Shown here: positions 38,277 through 56,803 of the stretch, in pieces | Layout: the number at the start of each line of letters is the position of its first letter | How positions within the stretch are numbered: position 1 is the first letter of the stretch | Origin: Gadus chalcogrammus | Taxonomy: Eukaryota > Chordata > Actinopteri > Gadiformes > Gadidae | NCBI RefSeq assembly: GCF_026213295.1 | Contig: NC_079417.1 | Span: 2,483,100-2,547,099, forward strand | Direction of reading: 5' to 3' | DNA: 64,000 bases | Notes under the pieces: generated by a model | Database searches by the model: none | Seen by the model: only the letters and a program-made list of their open reading frames with translations | Told to the model about the DNA's origin: nothing | Made by a program: the position numbers and the translations under genes

Positions 38277-39652
38277 TTATTCTTCATCCAAACGAGGCCA
38301 TTGAAAGCCATGATAGGTCTGGTCACCACTCTGAAATTGTTGCCTGATGGCTGAAACCAGACAGGAGGGTAGAGGCTTCCTTATATGCAGGCCAAGAACT
38401 CCATAAGCCCAGCGTATAGCCTGCCTGTATGCAGTGTACCGGTATTGCCTAGGGAAATAGGTTGGAAAATAAAAAAATTGCATGCATGTTTATTGTCTAT
38501 GCAACACATCTCTAGTCGCCTATAACTGTTTAAGTTGGTTCATAGGACTCTATAAAAAGAATGCTAAAGTAACAAACAATTAACATACTCGTGCGTGCTG
38601 GCTTGAAGGGGACCATGATCCTGCTTGAAATGTGTGTACGCTATCTTAAGCACAAACGGATTCAGGCAGCATGCATCAAATCCTGGATGCTGAGTGAGGC
38701 ATGTCACATCTGCTGGTCTTGGGCTGAGCTTCTCGAACAGCGACCAAGACGCACTCACTTCCCTACAGCACAAGCTCTCCACCACCGATTCCATAGGACG
38801 GCACCGCCCACACAAACACCTGCCAAACACAGCGACACAGACACGCTTACTACTCTCCCTCTCTCTGTAAGCGGTACCCTGATGGTGTCAATGACAATCA
38901 ATAACGAGGAGTAGAATCGAAAATAATCACCGCTGAATTCATGACCAGCCTACGTGATCGGCGGCTACCGGGTACGTTTGCAACAACACTTTCACCGGAG
39001 GAATATGTAAAAGCTTAGAAATAAAGACTAGGCAAAATATGTACCGGTAGGCAGGGCCGTCGATAAGGGGTGAAAGGTGATGACGATTCTAGGGGCCCAC
39101 AGCCCAGGGGGGGCCCACAAAAAAAAAAATAATAATAATAATAATAATAATTTTTTACTACCAGCCCATAGTACTACCATAGCGCCCCCCCCCCCCGTCA
39201 ACAATTGCTCCCCCCCCCCCCCCCCCCCCCCCCCCGTCAACAATTGCTCCTTCCACCCACCCCCCCGTCAACAATGCAGCGCAGGGGGGCCCATCAGTAA
39301 ATCTTGTCTAGGGGCCCAGGAATTGTAGCAACGGCCCTGCCGGTAGGTACTGGAGCTATTAGGCAACCATCAAAACGTGGGATAACTAATCGTAGGGTTT
39401 ATCCGGGGAGGGGGGATAGCTCAAGCGCTCGTTGCTGCATTGCTAAATGATAGCAACTCACCAGGACACCTCACCAACTCTCCACCCATTCTCCTCTGAC
39501 CATGAATTTAATTGGCTTTGACGGCCATCAATCCTCGGCAATTCCTCATTCGCCCCCTCACGTCTAACAGGCTCGAAATTATACGGCTGTGGGCCATCAT
39601 AAATGTAATTTGTGGTTCTTGCCACCTCTTCCTCATCCCAGTTAGACGCCAT
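38277..39652 (-). CDS. P2RX7 C-terminal (ballast) domain-like protein carried by the transposon
   Basis: Three minus-strand exons join in phase with canonical sites: 39652-39462 (63 codons plus 2 bases, donor GTGAGT), 38819-38589 (acceptor GGCAG, donor GTATGT) and 38448-38277 (acceptor CCTAG, stop TAA). The 197-residue product starts MASNWDEEEVARTTNYIYDG. It continues with a cysteine-rich core (WCLCGRCRPM, LCCREV, TCLTQHPGFDACCLNP) and ends with YRYTAYRQAIRWAYG and PLPSCLVSAIRQQF. This is the pattern of the zinc-coordinating, guanine-nucleotide-binding 'ballast' domain at the P2X7 receptor C-terminus, also found as free-standing fish proteins. There is no membrane segment, so it is not a P2X channel. 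The frame is uninterrupted although the facing transposase is broken. A role in transposition is possible but unproven. Confidence 0.85.
39052..39339. mobile_element. hAT MITE, 288 bp, with exact 8-bp target duplication
   Basis: Ends CAGGGCCGTC and ACGGCCCTG are flanked by a perfect direct repeat CCGGTAGG (39044-39051, 39340-39347). The interior has (AAT)n and long C-runs. It sits in intron 1 of the P2RX7-C-like gene. Confidence 0.9.
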
Positions 39653-39689
39653 AGTTCTAGTACTAGGCTGAGGCTACCTTCCACCACGA

Positions 39690-39707
39690 CTCCCTACCGT
39701 GACGTCA
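39690..39707 (-). promoter_or_regulatory. Subterminal CRE-containing repeat, right
   Basis: The minus strand reads TGACGTCACGGTAGGGAG, identical to 33240-33257. It is 38 bp upstream of the P2RX7-C-like start codon, so it is well placed to act as promoter or transposase-binding site. Confidence 0.6.
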
Positions 39708-39861
39708 CCACCGAACGACGTTAGAAGACACCCGTTACCACAAAAAACGACAAAAACTGGACTTTAACGCAATTTTGGAGACATTTCATGAATGCGGTAC
39801 ATATTTTGAGTGCTTTATGTACCCATTAATCGAAACTTCCGGTTAACCTGCACCATAGGCT

Positions 39862-40130
39862 TTAATATCTATGATTGTGTGAGGTAAAGCGTTCCATATT
39901 GACATCGCTCTGTACATAACTGTTTTTTTGATCGCATTAGATTTAGGCATGGGCACTGTAAAACGTTCCATTACCACCTGCCTGGTAGAGTAGTTATGTC
40001 TTTTACTGGTGCAATGAATTAATTTGTACAAACAATTAGGTTTGTTGCTAACACAAATGCTCCTAAAAATTAATGTGAGACTAGCAAGCAATCTTTGTTC
40101 TAACATGAGCCAAGATAGGCATTTATGCAT
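39862..40130 (-). pseudogene. LINE ORF2 C-terminal part, 5' of the Kolobok insertion
   Basis: An open minus-strand frame encodes a LINE C-terminal region (HKCLSWLMLEQRLLASL ... YRAMSIWNALPHTIIDI). It runs into the transposon end at TTAA and resumes in frame at 33056. The upstream (more N-terminal) LINE sequence above 40130 is not recognisable. Confidence 0.8.
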
Positions 40131-40637
40131 GCGTAAAATATTAGTCCTATTTCTACACTGAAATGTCAGACGATGTAGACTTCCTTATTGTGGTAATATG
40201 ATAGCCTATGTCGCCACTTCCCTGTATGTGTCTCAATCGGACCCAGTCGGTTACTTGATGCACTTGACTCTGTGTGTAGGGTAAGTAATTTCAATGAGAT
40301 ATGATGTTATTGATGCTATTACTTAATTGTCGATTGATTTAGTTGAATATAAATCATATTGAAAATAATATTGTAGCTTTTTCTTTGAGTATCACTTTAT
40401 GGAAACAGCAAATTCGTTAGACTTCGTTAGACTGTTAAATATAGGCGGACAGTTATTGCCTAAAGGTTTATATCTTTGAATTGTCCTAAATATGCTCTTT
40501 TGATAAAAATAAAAACATAGATAATGCAGACTTCATTGTAGTGTTATATATCTTGTAATGGGAAACTCAAACTACCTTTTGTTGGGTGTTCCCTTTTTGA
40601 TAAGAAACTATATGTCTCCCCTTCATGACGTCCTCAC

Positions 40638-41089
40638 TAGTGCTGTCAAGCGATTAAAATATTTAATCGCATTAATGTCATAGTTAACTCATGATTAATC
40701 ACGATTGATCTCAAATCATTTTTCTATGCTAAATATCCCTTGATTTCTTCGTCCCATTAATTGTTCTCATTTTAATGCTCTTATCAACATGGAAAAGTGC
40801 ATCGGCTTGCCTTGTGCAAATGTTTTTTTCTTGATAACAACATTGGCATATGCTGCTCAAAACAGGACGATACAAAATAAAAGCCTATAGTGCAATTAAA
40901 CGATGAATATACAAACATACTGCCTTGAACATAGCAGTCAGGCTACTGCTTCTTTGTTTTGAGCCCAAAAAAATAAATGAAATATATTTTCAAAATAATA
41001 AATTGCGTTAATCGCGCGATGAAAAAATTAACACCGTTAAAATTGATTTGCGTTATCGTTGTTAATGACGCGTTTAAGTGACAGCACTA
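40638..41089. mobile_element. hAT MITE, 452 bp, with exact 8-bp target duplication
   Basis: The ends TAGTGCTGTCA and TGACAGCACTA are inverted, and GTCCTCAC is duplicated on both sides (40630-40637, 41090-41097). The subterminal regions carry ATTAATCGC/GCGTTAATCG motifs typical of a common fish hAT family. Non-coding. Confidence 0.92.
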
Positions 41090-42676
41090 GTCCTCACGAG
41101 TTCCATCAATGATTGACAATGACTACCTTATGGCTAACCTCTTAGCCTACTATAGTTTTATTGGGGAGCAGAGCCGTTATCAACATGCCTGAGACCTGTC
41201 CTTGCTTTACCCAATGCATTGGACTTCTTTATTTATTCACGCTTCTAGCTTAATTAATGTCATGATGGGAATTTGAAACTTTAATCTTCGTCAAATAACT
41301 AAGTTAAAAATGATTTGTTTAGGACGAGATAAGTAAAAGTGTTTTCTTGTTTGTGTTTTTTCGCATTTTTTGGCAAGATAATCTGTATAACATTTGTATG
41401 GACCCCTCTCTCGATTGATTGTATGGTTCAGTGTTGGATCCAGTTTTCAGCTCGGAGCGTGCTCATCCTCCAGTCGGTGCGCATACAAGCAGAACGGATG
41501 GTGAACTGTCGGTAGAGAAAAAGTGCAGACAATTATTCACCCAGTTTATCGAGAGAAATGTTAACATTTATTCACGGATCTTCTTTTGGTGCCCAGACTT
41601 TAAAGTTCGATGCCTCTTTTATTTAAAACATGTCTTTCATTAACATAAGGTGTATTTTAAGATCAAATCAATAAGATTTCCGTCTCACTCGCTTGAACGC
41701 CTGTCCGAGGGTGGCTTGACGAGGCTGGCTGCTAGCGCCAGCTTCAGGGGTTGTGGCAGCTCGTACCTGCGGGCTTGCTACCAAATATTTTGCGTTGAGA
41801 TGCTATTTAAGGGTTGATGAACGGTGATAGGAAAATTCCTTACCACAGAGATTGCAGATATCGGTGTTTGTTTAAATTTGAATTTACCAAAGGGCACTAT
41901 AGAAGTTACTTAAAGGTCCCATGGCATGAAAAAAAGGCACCACCGCCGCGTAGCCCCACCGCCCGGCTGCGGGCAGCCGGCAGCAGGCAGCGCGCAGTTC
42001 AGTCTACTTCAGATTGATGTGGAAGTGGAAGAACCAGAGACGTCTCAGACGAAGTCGTTTGTGATTCATAATATCGTCTGGAGGCGCACACAGCTTGGCC
42101 GTGATAATATGTATTATATGATGTAGATATCTATGTATTATGTGATATTATTTAGATATAGAGCTCCAGGACTGTAACGCAAGTGTTGTACACGCTGTTG
42201 GTGTTATGGCGCATAACACGTCGGACTCTAGTCTCTGGTATTTCTACAACGAGACTCGTAGTGGGGTTATCTCAGCCATGGTTGAGAATGAATTGGGGGA
42301 AAGGAACTTTGGCTTTGACTCCCTGAAGTACATGAACCACGACTTGGAGGAGAAAGGGATTGTTGGCCTCGAATGTCTCACGCTTGAGCCCTGCTTCCCG
42401 CTGCCCGCTGCCGAGGGACCACCGCCTCGGCGCTGCAGGAGGCGGTGGTGCCTAAGTGCTGACCGCTGCCAAGGCGGTGATCCCTCGGCAGCGAGGCTCC
42501 GGCGGGAGTCAGACGCAGTCAACAATCCCTTTCTCCTCCATGTCGTGGTTCAGTCTACTTCAGATTGATGTGGATGTGTCAGAACCAGAGACGTCGGAGA
42601 ACCCTACGCAGTTTGAGATTCATAATATTGTCTGGAGGCTCACACAGCTTTTGGCCGTGATAATATATATTATATG

Positions 42677-43815
<1,139 letters not shown>

Positions 43816-44275
43816 ATTATATGATGTAGATATCCATGTATAACATCATATTATTTAGATATAGAGCTCCAGGACTCCCGTGTGTTAAAATTAACAATTT
43901 AAAGGCTGTGTGCGCCTCGCCATACACCACCATAAACAGAGCGCTTGGTACCGTGGCTGCGAGCTGCTCAGGGCCACACCCCCATCCTCCTCCTTGACCC
44001 GCCTCTCTCTTCCTCATTTGCATTAAAGCTACAGACACCGAAATGGCGCATTTGGGGAAAGCTCAATGTGCGACTGGCTCGTAGTGGCTGTAAATCTGCA
44101 CCACGGCTGTATTTCGGGAACGTCTTCAAAAACTGTGTTTGGGGCCCACTAATATCTATATTAAAGCATCCATAAAGTAGCATGCCATGGGACCTTTAAA
44201 TCGCCTACATTTTTTTAAGCATTATTTTTTCTGTGATTAATTAATTGAAATAAACACGTTAATTTGACAGCCCTA

Positions 44276-44276
44276 A

Positions 44277-44350
<74 letters not shown>

Positions 44351-44372
44351 TATATATATAATTATATATATA

Positions 44373-44441
<69 letters not shown>
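44276..44441. repeat. (TA)n microsatellite
   Basis: About 165 bp of TA with three AATTATA interruptions. It starts next to the hAT end remnant that closes copy B. Confidence 0.95.
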
Positions 44442-44442
<1 letters not shown>

Positions 44443-45055
44443 TGCATAGATGTATATGTATAGATGTATATATCAATAAATGAAGTGGATGTACTGGGAA
44501 GTCTTGTTTACTGAGGTTTTCGGGAGCAAGGCCAACTCTCTTTCTTATACTTATCCAATAGCTACAGGTCTCTAAATACTGACACCTAGTGGTGAAAAAT
44601 AATAACAGGGTAGGCATTAATGTAGGTCGTCTGTGTCTTTTCTGGGGCAAATTCACAGGTGTTTAGAGTCTAACCGAATTACTGGTGTTTGACAAACATG
44701 TTGACCAGAATTGGAAACACTGATATATTAATGTTATATTTTTTCAAAAGGCCCAAAATCTCTGATGGGGCCCCTGCCAATAACACAACGGTGTGTGGCG
44801 CATTTCATATACAACATCGCTCATTATATGATAACCCTCATCCACAACAACGGTACTGTTACTACTACTTACTACTATAAATTGCTGCGCAAGGTAAGGT
44901 TGAAAGTATGTACATAGTGCACATAGTGTAAATGGAGTAAACTTAAAAAATGTAAAATGGTGGGAAGCGAATAAAGTGAAGAGCTAAAATAGCCAACAAA
45001 TAGCTAATGTGATCAAGTTTGAATACGATAAAATATAGAATTGCTGAGCTATTCT

Positions 45056-45116
<61 letters not shown>

Positions 45117-45239
45117 TGGGTGTGGGTGTGGTGTGGTGGTAACTTAGAAAGCTGTTATTGTCCTTATTCCTATCGTAAAGCTGTTATTGTCCTTATTCTT
45201 ATAGTTTCTTTCGATTAACTAGATTCCCATCTAGTTAGG
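44442..45239. other. Intergenic stretch; (TG)n at 45058-45130
   Basis: No gene seen. A (TG)n tract ends in TGGGTG units, and the sentence AAAGCTGTTATTGTCCTTATT is repeated twice at about 45150-45200. Confidence 0.5.
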
Positions 45240-47090
45240 CAAGGCAAGGCAACTTTATTTATATGGCACTTTTCATACACAAGGCAGACTCAAGGTGCTT
45301 CATATATAAACATTGTCATGCAATAAAATAAAATAAGAGATACGTAAAAGAAAAAATATGCAAAGAAATTAGTAAAATAGAAAGTTTGAAAGGCATTTTA
45401 GTATTAAAATAGAAAATAAAGGCAAACTTAAAAAAGCTTTTTAGAAAGTGCAATGTATTTAAGATTTAGCAGAAAGCTAAAGCAAACATAAAAGTCTTCA
45501 GTCTTGTTTTAAAGGTGCTCAGAGTTGGGGCAAGTCTTAAATCCTCAGGGAGTATATTCCAGCTATTTTTTGTATAGTAACTAAATCTTGCTTTCCCTTG
45601 TTTCGTGTTTACTCTGGGGATAATGAACAGATTGGTCCCAGAGGATCTTAGTGATCTAAAAGGTTTATGTAGTGGAAGCATATCGGTTAAATATTTTGGG
45701 CCTAAACCATGTAGGAATTTATAGGTTATAGCAACATTATTTTAAAATCAATTCTCTGACCTACAGGAAGCCAATTTAACGATTTAAGAATTGGTGTAAT
45801 GTGTTCAAATTATTTGGTCTTTGTTAGAATTCTAGCAGCAGCATTCTGAACAAGCTGAAGCTTCCTCAGAGTTTGTTTTGGGAGACCTGTAAGGAGACCA
45901 TTGCAGTAATCAAGCTTACTACTAGTGATAAAGGCATGTAAACGTTTTTGTAAGTCTTAGCATCATAGCTCCTCCGCTGTTGTTGATTGACCTGACCCAC
46001 TTTTGAGCCACTTGTCTCTAAATGGTCACCCTGTCTTTCCATCTTTAAACGTCGGTAACGGGCTGGTTGTTAAGGACGCTGGACTTCTTCCCGGAACCAA
46101 TCTTTGGCGCCACCTGGTGCCGTGAACGTGTATAGACATTTAAAGGGAGAGGCGAAGAAGATAAGCTGCGCTCTGAATGCTAGACCCCGAATATAAGACG
46201 ACCCGACTTTTTCGGACCTATTTTGACGGGAAAAAAGGCCGTCCTATATTCAGACCAATACGGTATCAAGGCAACAGATGGATGGCTTTAGTTGTGTCAC
46301 AGTTTCCACAAGAGTTTGAGAGTCAATAACATGAAAGTTAAGCTCATCCTTGCCACGTTACTTTTGCCTGAACAAGGTGGTAGTCCAACATTTTTGTTTG
46401 AAGTGGAGATATTGATGCTGCGTCTGATGCCTTCAATTTTATCAGTATGAAAAGCTGCAAACTCAATGCATTTCTGTGTGGAATGGAGATCAGGTGGAAT
46501 TTGTGTTGGGGGGTTGGTCAGTCTGTCAACAGTTGCAAATAGGGTTTTTGCATTATTAGTATTGGTTTTAATGATATTGGAGAAAAATGTTTCTCTAGCA
46601 CTTTTTAGGTCAAAACTGTAGGCACGGAGGATCTCTCTATAGATATCATGGTGAATATTAAGTTTTGTTTTACGCCAGATGCGTTCAACCTTCCTGCATT
46701 CTTTTTTCTGTGCTGTTACAGAAGCAGCTTTTCTCCAGGGTACCTTTTGCTTTCCAGAAATCGTTTTAACCTAATATGGTGCAATGACATCTATGACTTT
46801 CAAGAAGATCATCAGCAGAACATGGGTTGAGAGGTGGTAGCAAGGAGATGGCCTTTTTAAAAAAGTACATTTGAATCTTCATTGATACACTGCTTTTTGA
46901 CAGTATTTGATTTTGTCTGTATGTCAGGAATAAAAGATATGCCAAAGAAAACACAAAAGTGGTCAGACAAGGAAGGATCAGTCACAGAGAGATCAGAAAC
47001 ATTGAGGCCCTTTGTGATAACCAGGTCTAGAGTGTGCCCCTTACAATGGGTAGCCTCTTTCACAGGTTGAGACAGTTCAAATGTGTCCAA
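45240..47090 (-). pseudogene. Decayed LINE retrotransposon
   Basis: Minus-strand pieces appear in the right order. The end of an endonuclease domain (HTLDLVITKGLN, SDHFCVFF) is at about 47040-46910. A linker typical of fish LINEs (NAKTLFATVDRLTNPPTQIP) is near 46560-46490. A thumb-like region ([12 protein letters not shown] codons) is near 45940-45800. An open C-terminal stretch (RFSYYTKNSWNILPEDLR...TRLKTFMF) is at 45594-45470. The 3' end has the ATTTATATGGCACTTTTCAT motif at 45255-45275. The reverse-transcriptase core is missing or unrecognisable between about 46260 and 45990. Confidence 0.8.
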
Positions 47091-47560
47091 AATGGTAATG
47101 TCTCCCGCGGCCTCGTCTCCCACGGCCTCGTCTCTGGCGGCCTCGTCTCCGGCTGCGTCGGCTCCGGCTGCGTGATGGTCTGGTTTGGGGGTGGCTTGAG
47201 GTGGGCGTTCCCACCCAAAATGGCCCGTAGCTCGGTCGAGTTGCCTGCATTCTCCACCATATTTGGCAACCCGCCACGTTGAGCGAACCAACTCCTCCCA
47301 AACAGGACACCATTTCGTTGGGAAAAGCCAAAAAAAGGCATGTTTATTCCAGAACATAAAAGTCTCTCAAAACACAAATAACGTAAAACCTGTGATGAAT
47401 CAACGGTCCCCTCCTTCGTGGGTGGAATCCCGTCACCCACGAGGACCGGTCTCTCCGTGCTGGAGCTCCAGGGCTGGGAGAGCCCCGAATGAGTGGAGAA
47501 GCGGGGTATTTAAGCCCTGATTCTCCACTTGTTCATCAGGTGCTCTGAATATCCTTAATT
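47091..47560. other. GC-rich stretch with CCTCGTCTCC repeats, possible LTR-like piece
   Basis: 47100-47170 repeats GGCCTCGTCTC-type units. 47370-47530 contains GTGGGTGGAATCCCGTCACCC and a GTATTTAA box. No matching LTR or coding region was found. Confidence 0.3.
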
Positions 47561-47982
47561 GGCCTGGGCCGGGTTGCCACACAGCCAAATATAGACCAAA
47601 AACGTTTATTTACCAGCCTAACGTGATTAAAAGTAGCCCAAAAGCCGTTCAACCTGCCATCACTGCTAGAACGTCTTCAAGCTCGCCTCAACATCAATCA
47701 GGAGATCAACAGAAAATATACGAAGCCAATATGAAATTGAACTGTGATTCTGAAAAAAGTATTTCAATTTGGTGTTTCGATTTGGTGAGGTTTTTTTAGG
47801 TTAAAGGTAAAAAATAGACCAAGTTACAAAGTGTCAGAGAACGGGTGGATTCGCCGTCCTCCCATTGACTTCCATTGTAAAAAGTACTATTTTAAAAGGT
47901 AAAATATCTTAAAAAGTTTTAAATATTAAACATATCTGAAAGGAGGTGCGTGATTTACTCGCAAAGTTTGCAGAGAATAATA

Positions 47983-48054
<72 letters not shown>

Positions 48055-48628
48055 ATAAAAACTAAAAGGCGCACTAGTTAATAAGGATTCTAAGATTTTT
48101 TTTTTTTTAAAGATTGGGAACTTATTTCATTAACAGTGATATAATTGAATGGATTACTTTGCTAGTAATATATGTTGAACCATTAGGAGATCTTTATGAT
48201 TGTGTGTGGTGATGGCTGGTCTAACCTGTGCACACATCAACCTAATTTCTTCATTTATTTGGAGGGGGTAATCAGTCAGTATTTTTACATGCACAGTTTA
48301 TTCAGAATAAATCTGTTGTTCGAAGTTCCACTGTTCGTGCAGCTTTTGACATCACAGGTGGGCATGTCCACCTGTGATGTATGACGGATAGATGAGCAAC
48401 GTTGGTTGCTGGTATACTGATCTATCCAGCACACATTTAGGTGGACACGCCCACCTGTGATGTCAGAAGCTGCACATTTTCCAAAACGGTTTGCAATGGC
48501 TAATCACACTCACAACTGGTGGCATAATATGTCCCCTTTAATAATCCAATCATAGGCGGACTAACCCAATAATTTGATTTTCTTGAGTGTCATGTAAACA
48601 CACTGAATGTCTTTCTCTGTGTCTCCAG
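47561..48628. other. Upstream region of the b4galnt1-type gene, with (AAAG)n and an inverted repeat
   Basis: (AAAG)n occupies 47978-48053. An inverted-repeat element with arms GTGCAGCTT..TGACATCACA and its complement lies at about 48337-48476. The acceptor at 48623-48628 shows that a non-coding 5' exon must lie further upstream, but I could not place it. Confidence 0.5.
48337..48476. mobile_element. Palindromic MITE-like element
   Basis: The opposed arms (48337-48380 and 48440-48476) share GTGCAGCTTxTGACATCACA followed by GGTGGGC(A/G)TGTCCACCT, and each arm is itself partly palindromic. Confidence 0.6.
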
Positions 48629-54313
<5,685 letters not shown>

Positions 54314-54999
54314 GAAGAATCCCGACGGCTCCATACGCTATAAGAGAAAGTTATCTTCCAGTACTATGCATGTTTTCCCATAAACAACCACTACTGGCTT
54401 GAGTTGTTGCCACAGTAATAGCTTAATCATTTTCAGGGTTAGGGTTAGGTTTATGTTGTATAGATATTTATATCTCTGTCATTCAGAAAATTCCTGTAGA
54501 AAAGGGACATAGTGCGGGTTTAAAGCTGTAGTATCTAACCTTGTTTCATTAATGCTTTTTTTTATTTAGAAGTAAAGACACTTCTGTAAAAAAGACACTG
54601 GTAAAAGTACTGATTCATCCTCTTTATTGAAGTAACATTTCCCTTAAATAAGGCCACGGATTTGGAATGTCTTGTCACTGCTCTAAATCTGCTCTGTCTA
54701 CATTGTTTGCTGGTTTACTTTTATCCATCCTCAATCATCAGCTACTAATTCTCCAATAGATGCCATTTCTCTGCCAGGAAGTCTCCCTCGCCCCCCTTCG
54801 AATATAATCACTGCTGGTTTGGGATAATTTAACTGTACCCCTAGAAGGATATTAATCAATATCTTGCCTTATGTGCTATATGAATAGGTTCTTGCTTCTT
54901 TGAAATCATTGAATTGTCATTGAATGTTCCGTGCCACCAGTATTTAGTAATATTCAGGCCTGGGGACCAATGTGAAGGCAGCTTTCTTTAATTGAATTG
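54314..54999. other. 3' flank of the b4galnt1-type gene
   Basis: Nothing beyond presumed 3' UTR and AT-rich intergenic DNA is recognised. Confidence 0.4.
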
Positions 55000-56105
<1,106 letters not shown>

Positions 56106-56345
56106 TCGCAGCTCTTCTCCGTTGCGGCACCACATGGCAGAACGAGCTCCGTGTCGACGTCAGGACCGCAGAGTCGCTCACCGGCTTCCGCAAAAGTCTC
56201 AAGACTGACCTGTTCAGAGTTCACCTGGACTCTGTATAGCCTCCCACTCCCACCCCTCCTACACACAGATTGTATGTTGTACCTCCTGCCACCTTAATGT
56301 AAGCACTTAACGTAGGTCGTACTTAGTTATAGTACTTAGTTGTGG
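56106..56345 (+). pseudogene. LINE 3'-end fragment
   Basis: The plus strand encodes a LINE C-terminal signature (WQNELRVDVRTAESLTGFRK ... SLKTDLFRVHL) at about 56133-56230, followed by a 3'-UTR-like tail with GTACTTAGTTATAGTACTTAG. The assembly gap begins 55 bp later. Confidence 0.65.
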
Positions 56346-56400
56346 GGCATCTTATCCTAGCTATGTTTGGTGCATACAGTGAATGGGCAGTGATTGTTAG

Positions 56401-56500
56401 NNNNNNNNNNNNNNNNNNNNNNNNNNNNNNNNNNNNNNNNNNNNNNNNNNNNNNNNNNNNNNNNNNNNNNNNNNNNNNNNNNNNNNNNNNNNNNNNNNNN
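56401..56500. other. Assembly gap (100 N)
   Basis: The run of 100 Ns is likely a fixed-size placeholder of unknown true length. Confidence 0.99.
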
Positions 56501-56803
56501 TAATTTGACTGTTCAGAGTGAGATGACTTGACAGTTTTATTACTATGGTAAATTAATAAAATCACTTTTATCATATTATTGGTTTGGATAGTGTTAGAAA
56601 AGGTGCGCGTGTGTGGCAATACAAAAATCAGACAGCACACAACATAATTTAAAATAAAGAGTTTGTAATAAACCACTAATAAACTAACCAACCACGGCAA
56701 AGCTGATATGATGAACGGAGACAAGCGTCTGCGTACCGTAAAGGAGGCTGATCTGGGCGGCCATTGTGTCCTGGGCAGTAGAAGACGCAGGTCCCATGTT
56801 GGT

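Larger units (their letters stand above)
33057..39861. mobile_element. Two-gene Kolobok-like DNA transposon, 6.8 kb
   Basis: Flanking TTAA duplications (33053-33056, 39862-39865) enclose inverted ends AGGCCATGGTGCAGGTT and AGCCTATGGTGCAGGTT. A further 18-bp inverted match (TGACGTCACGGTAGGGAG) lies at 33240-33257 and 39690-39707. The interior holds a THAP-domain transposase gene (plus, broken) converging on a P2RX7-C-like gene (minus, open). TTAA target sites together with a THAP transposase are hallmarks of the Kolobok superfamily (family knowledge); the assignment was not checked by search. Two hAT elements have inserted in it. Excising it restores a LINE reading frame across the TTAA, which is strong evidence for the exact boundaries. 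Confidence 0.85.
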
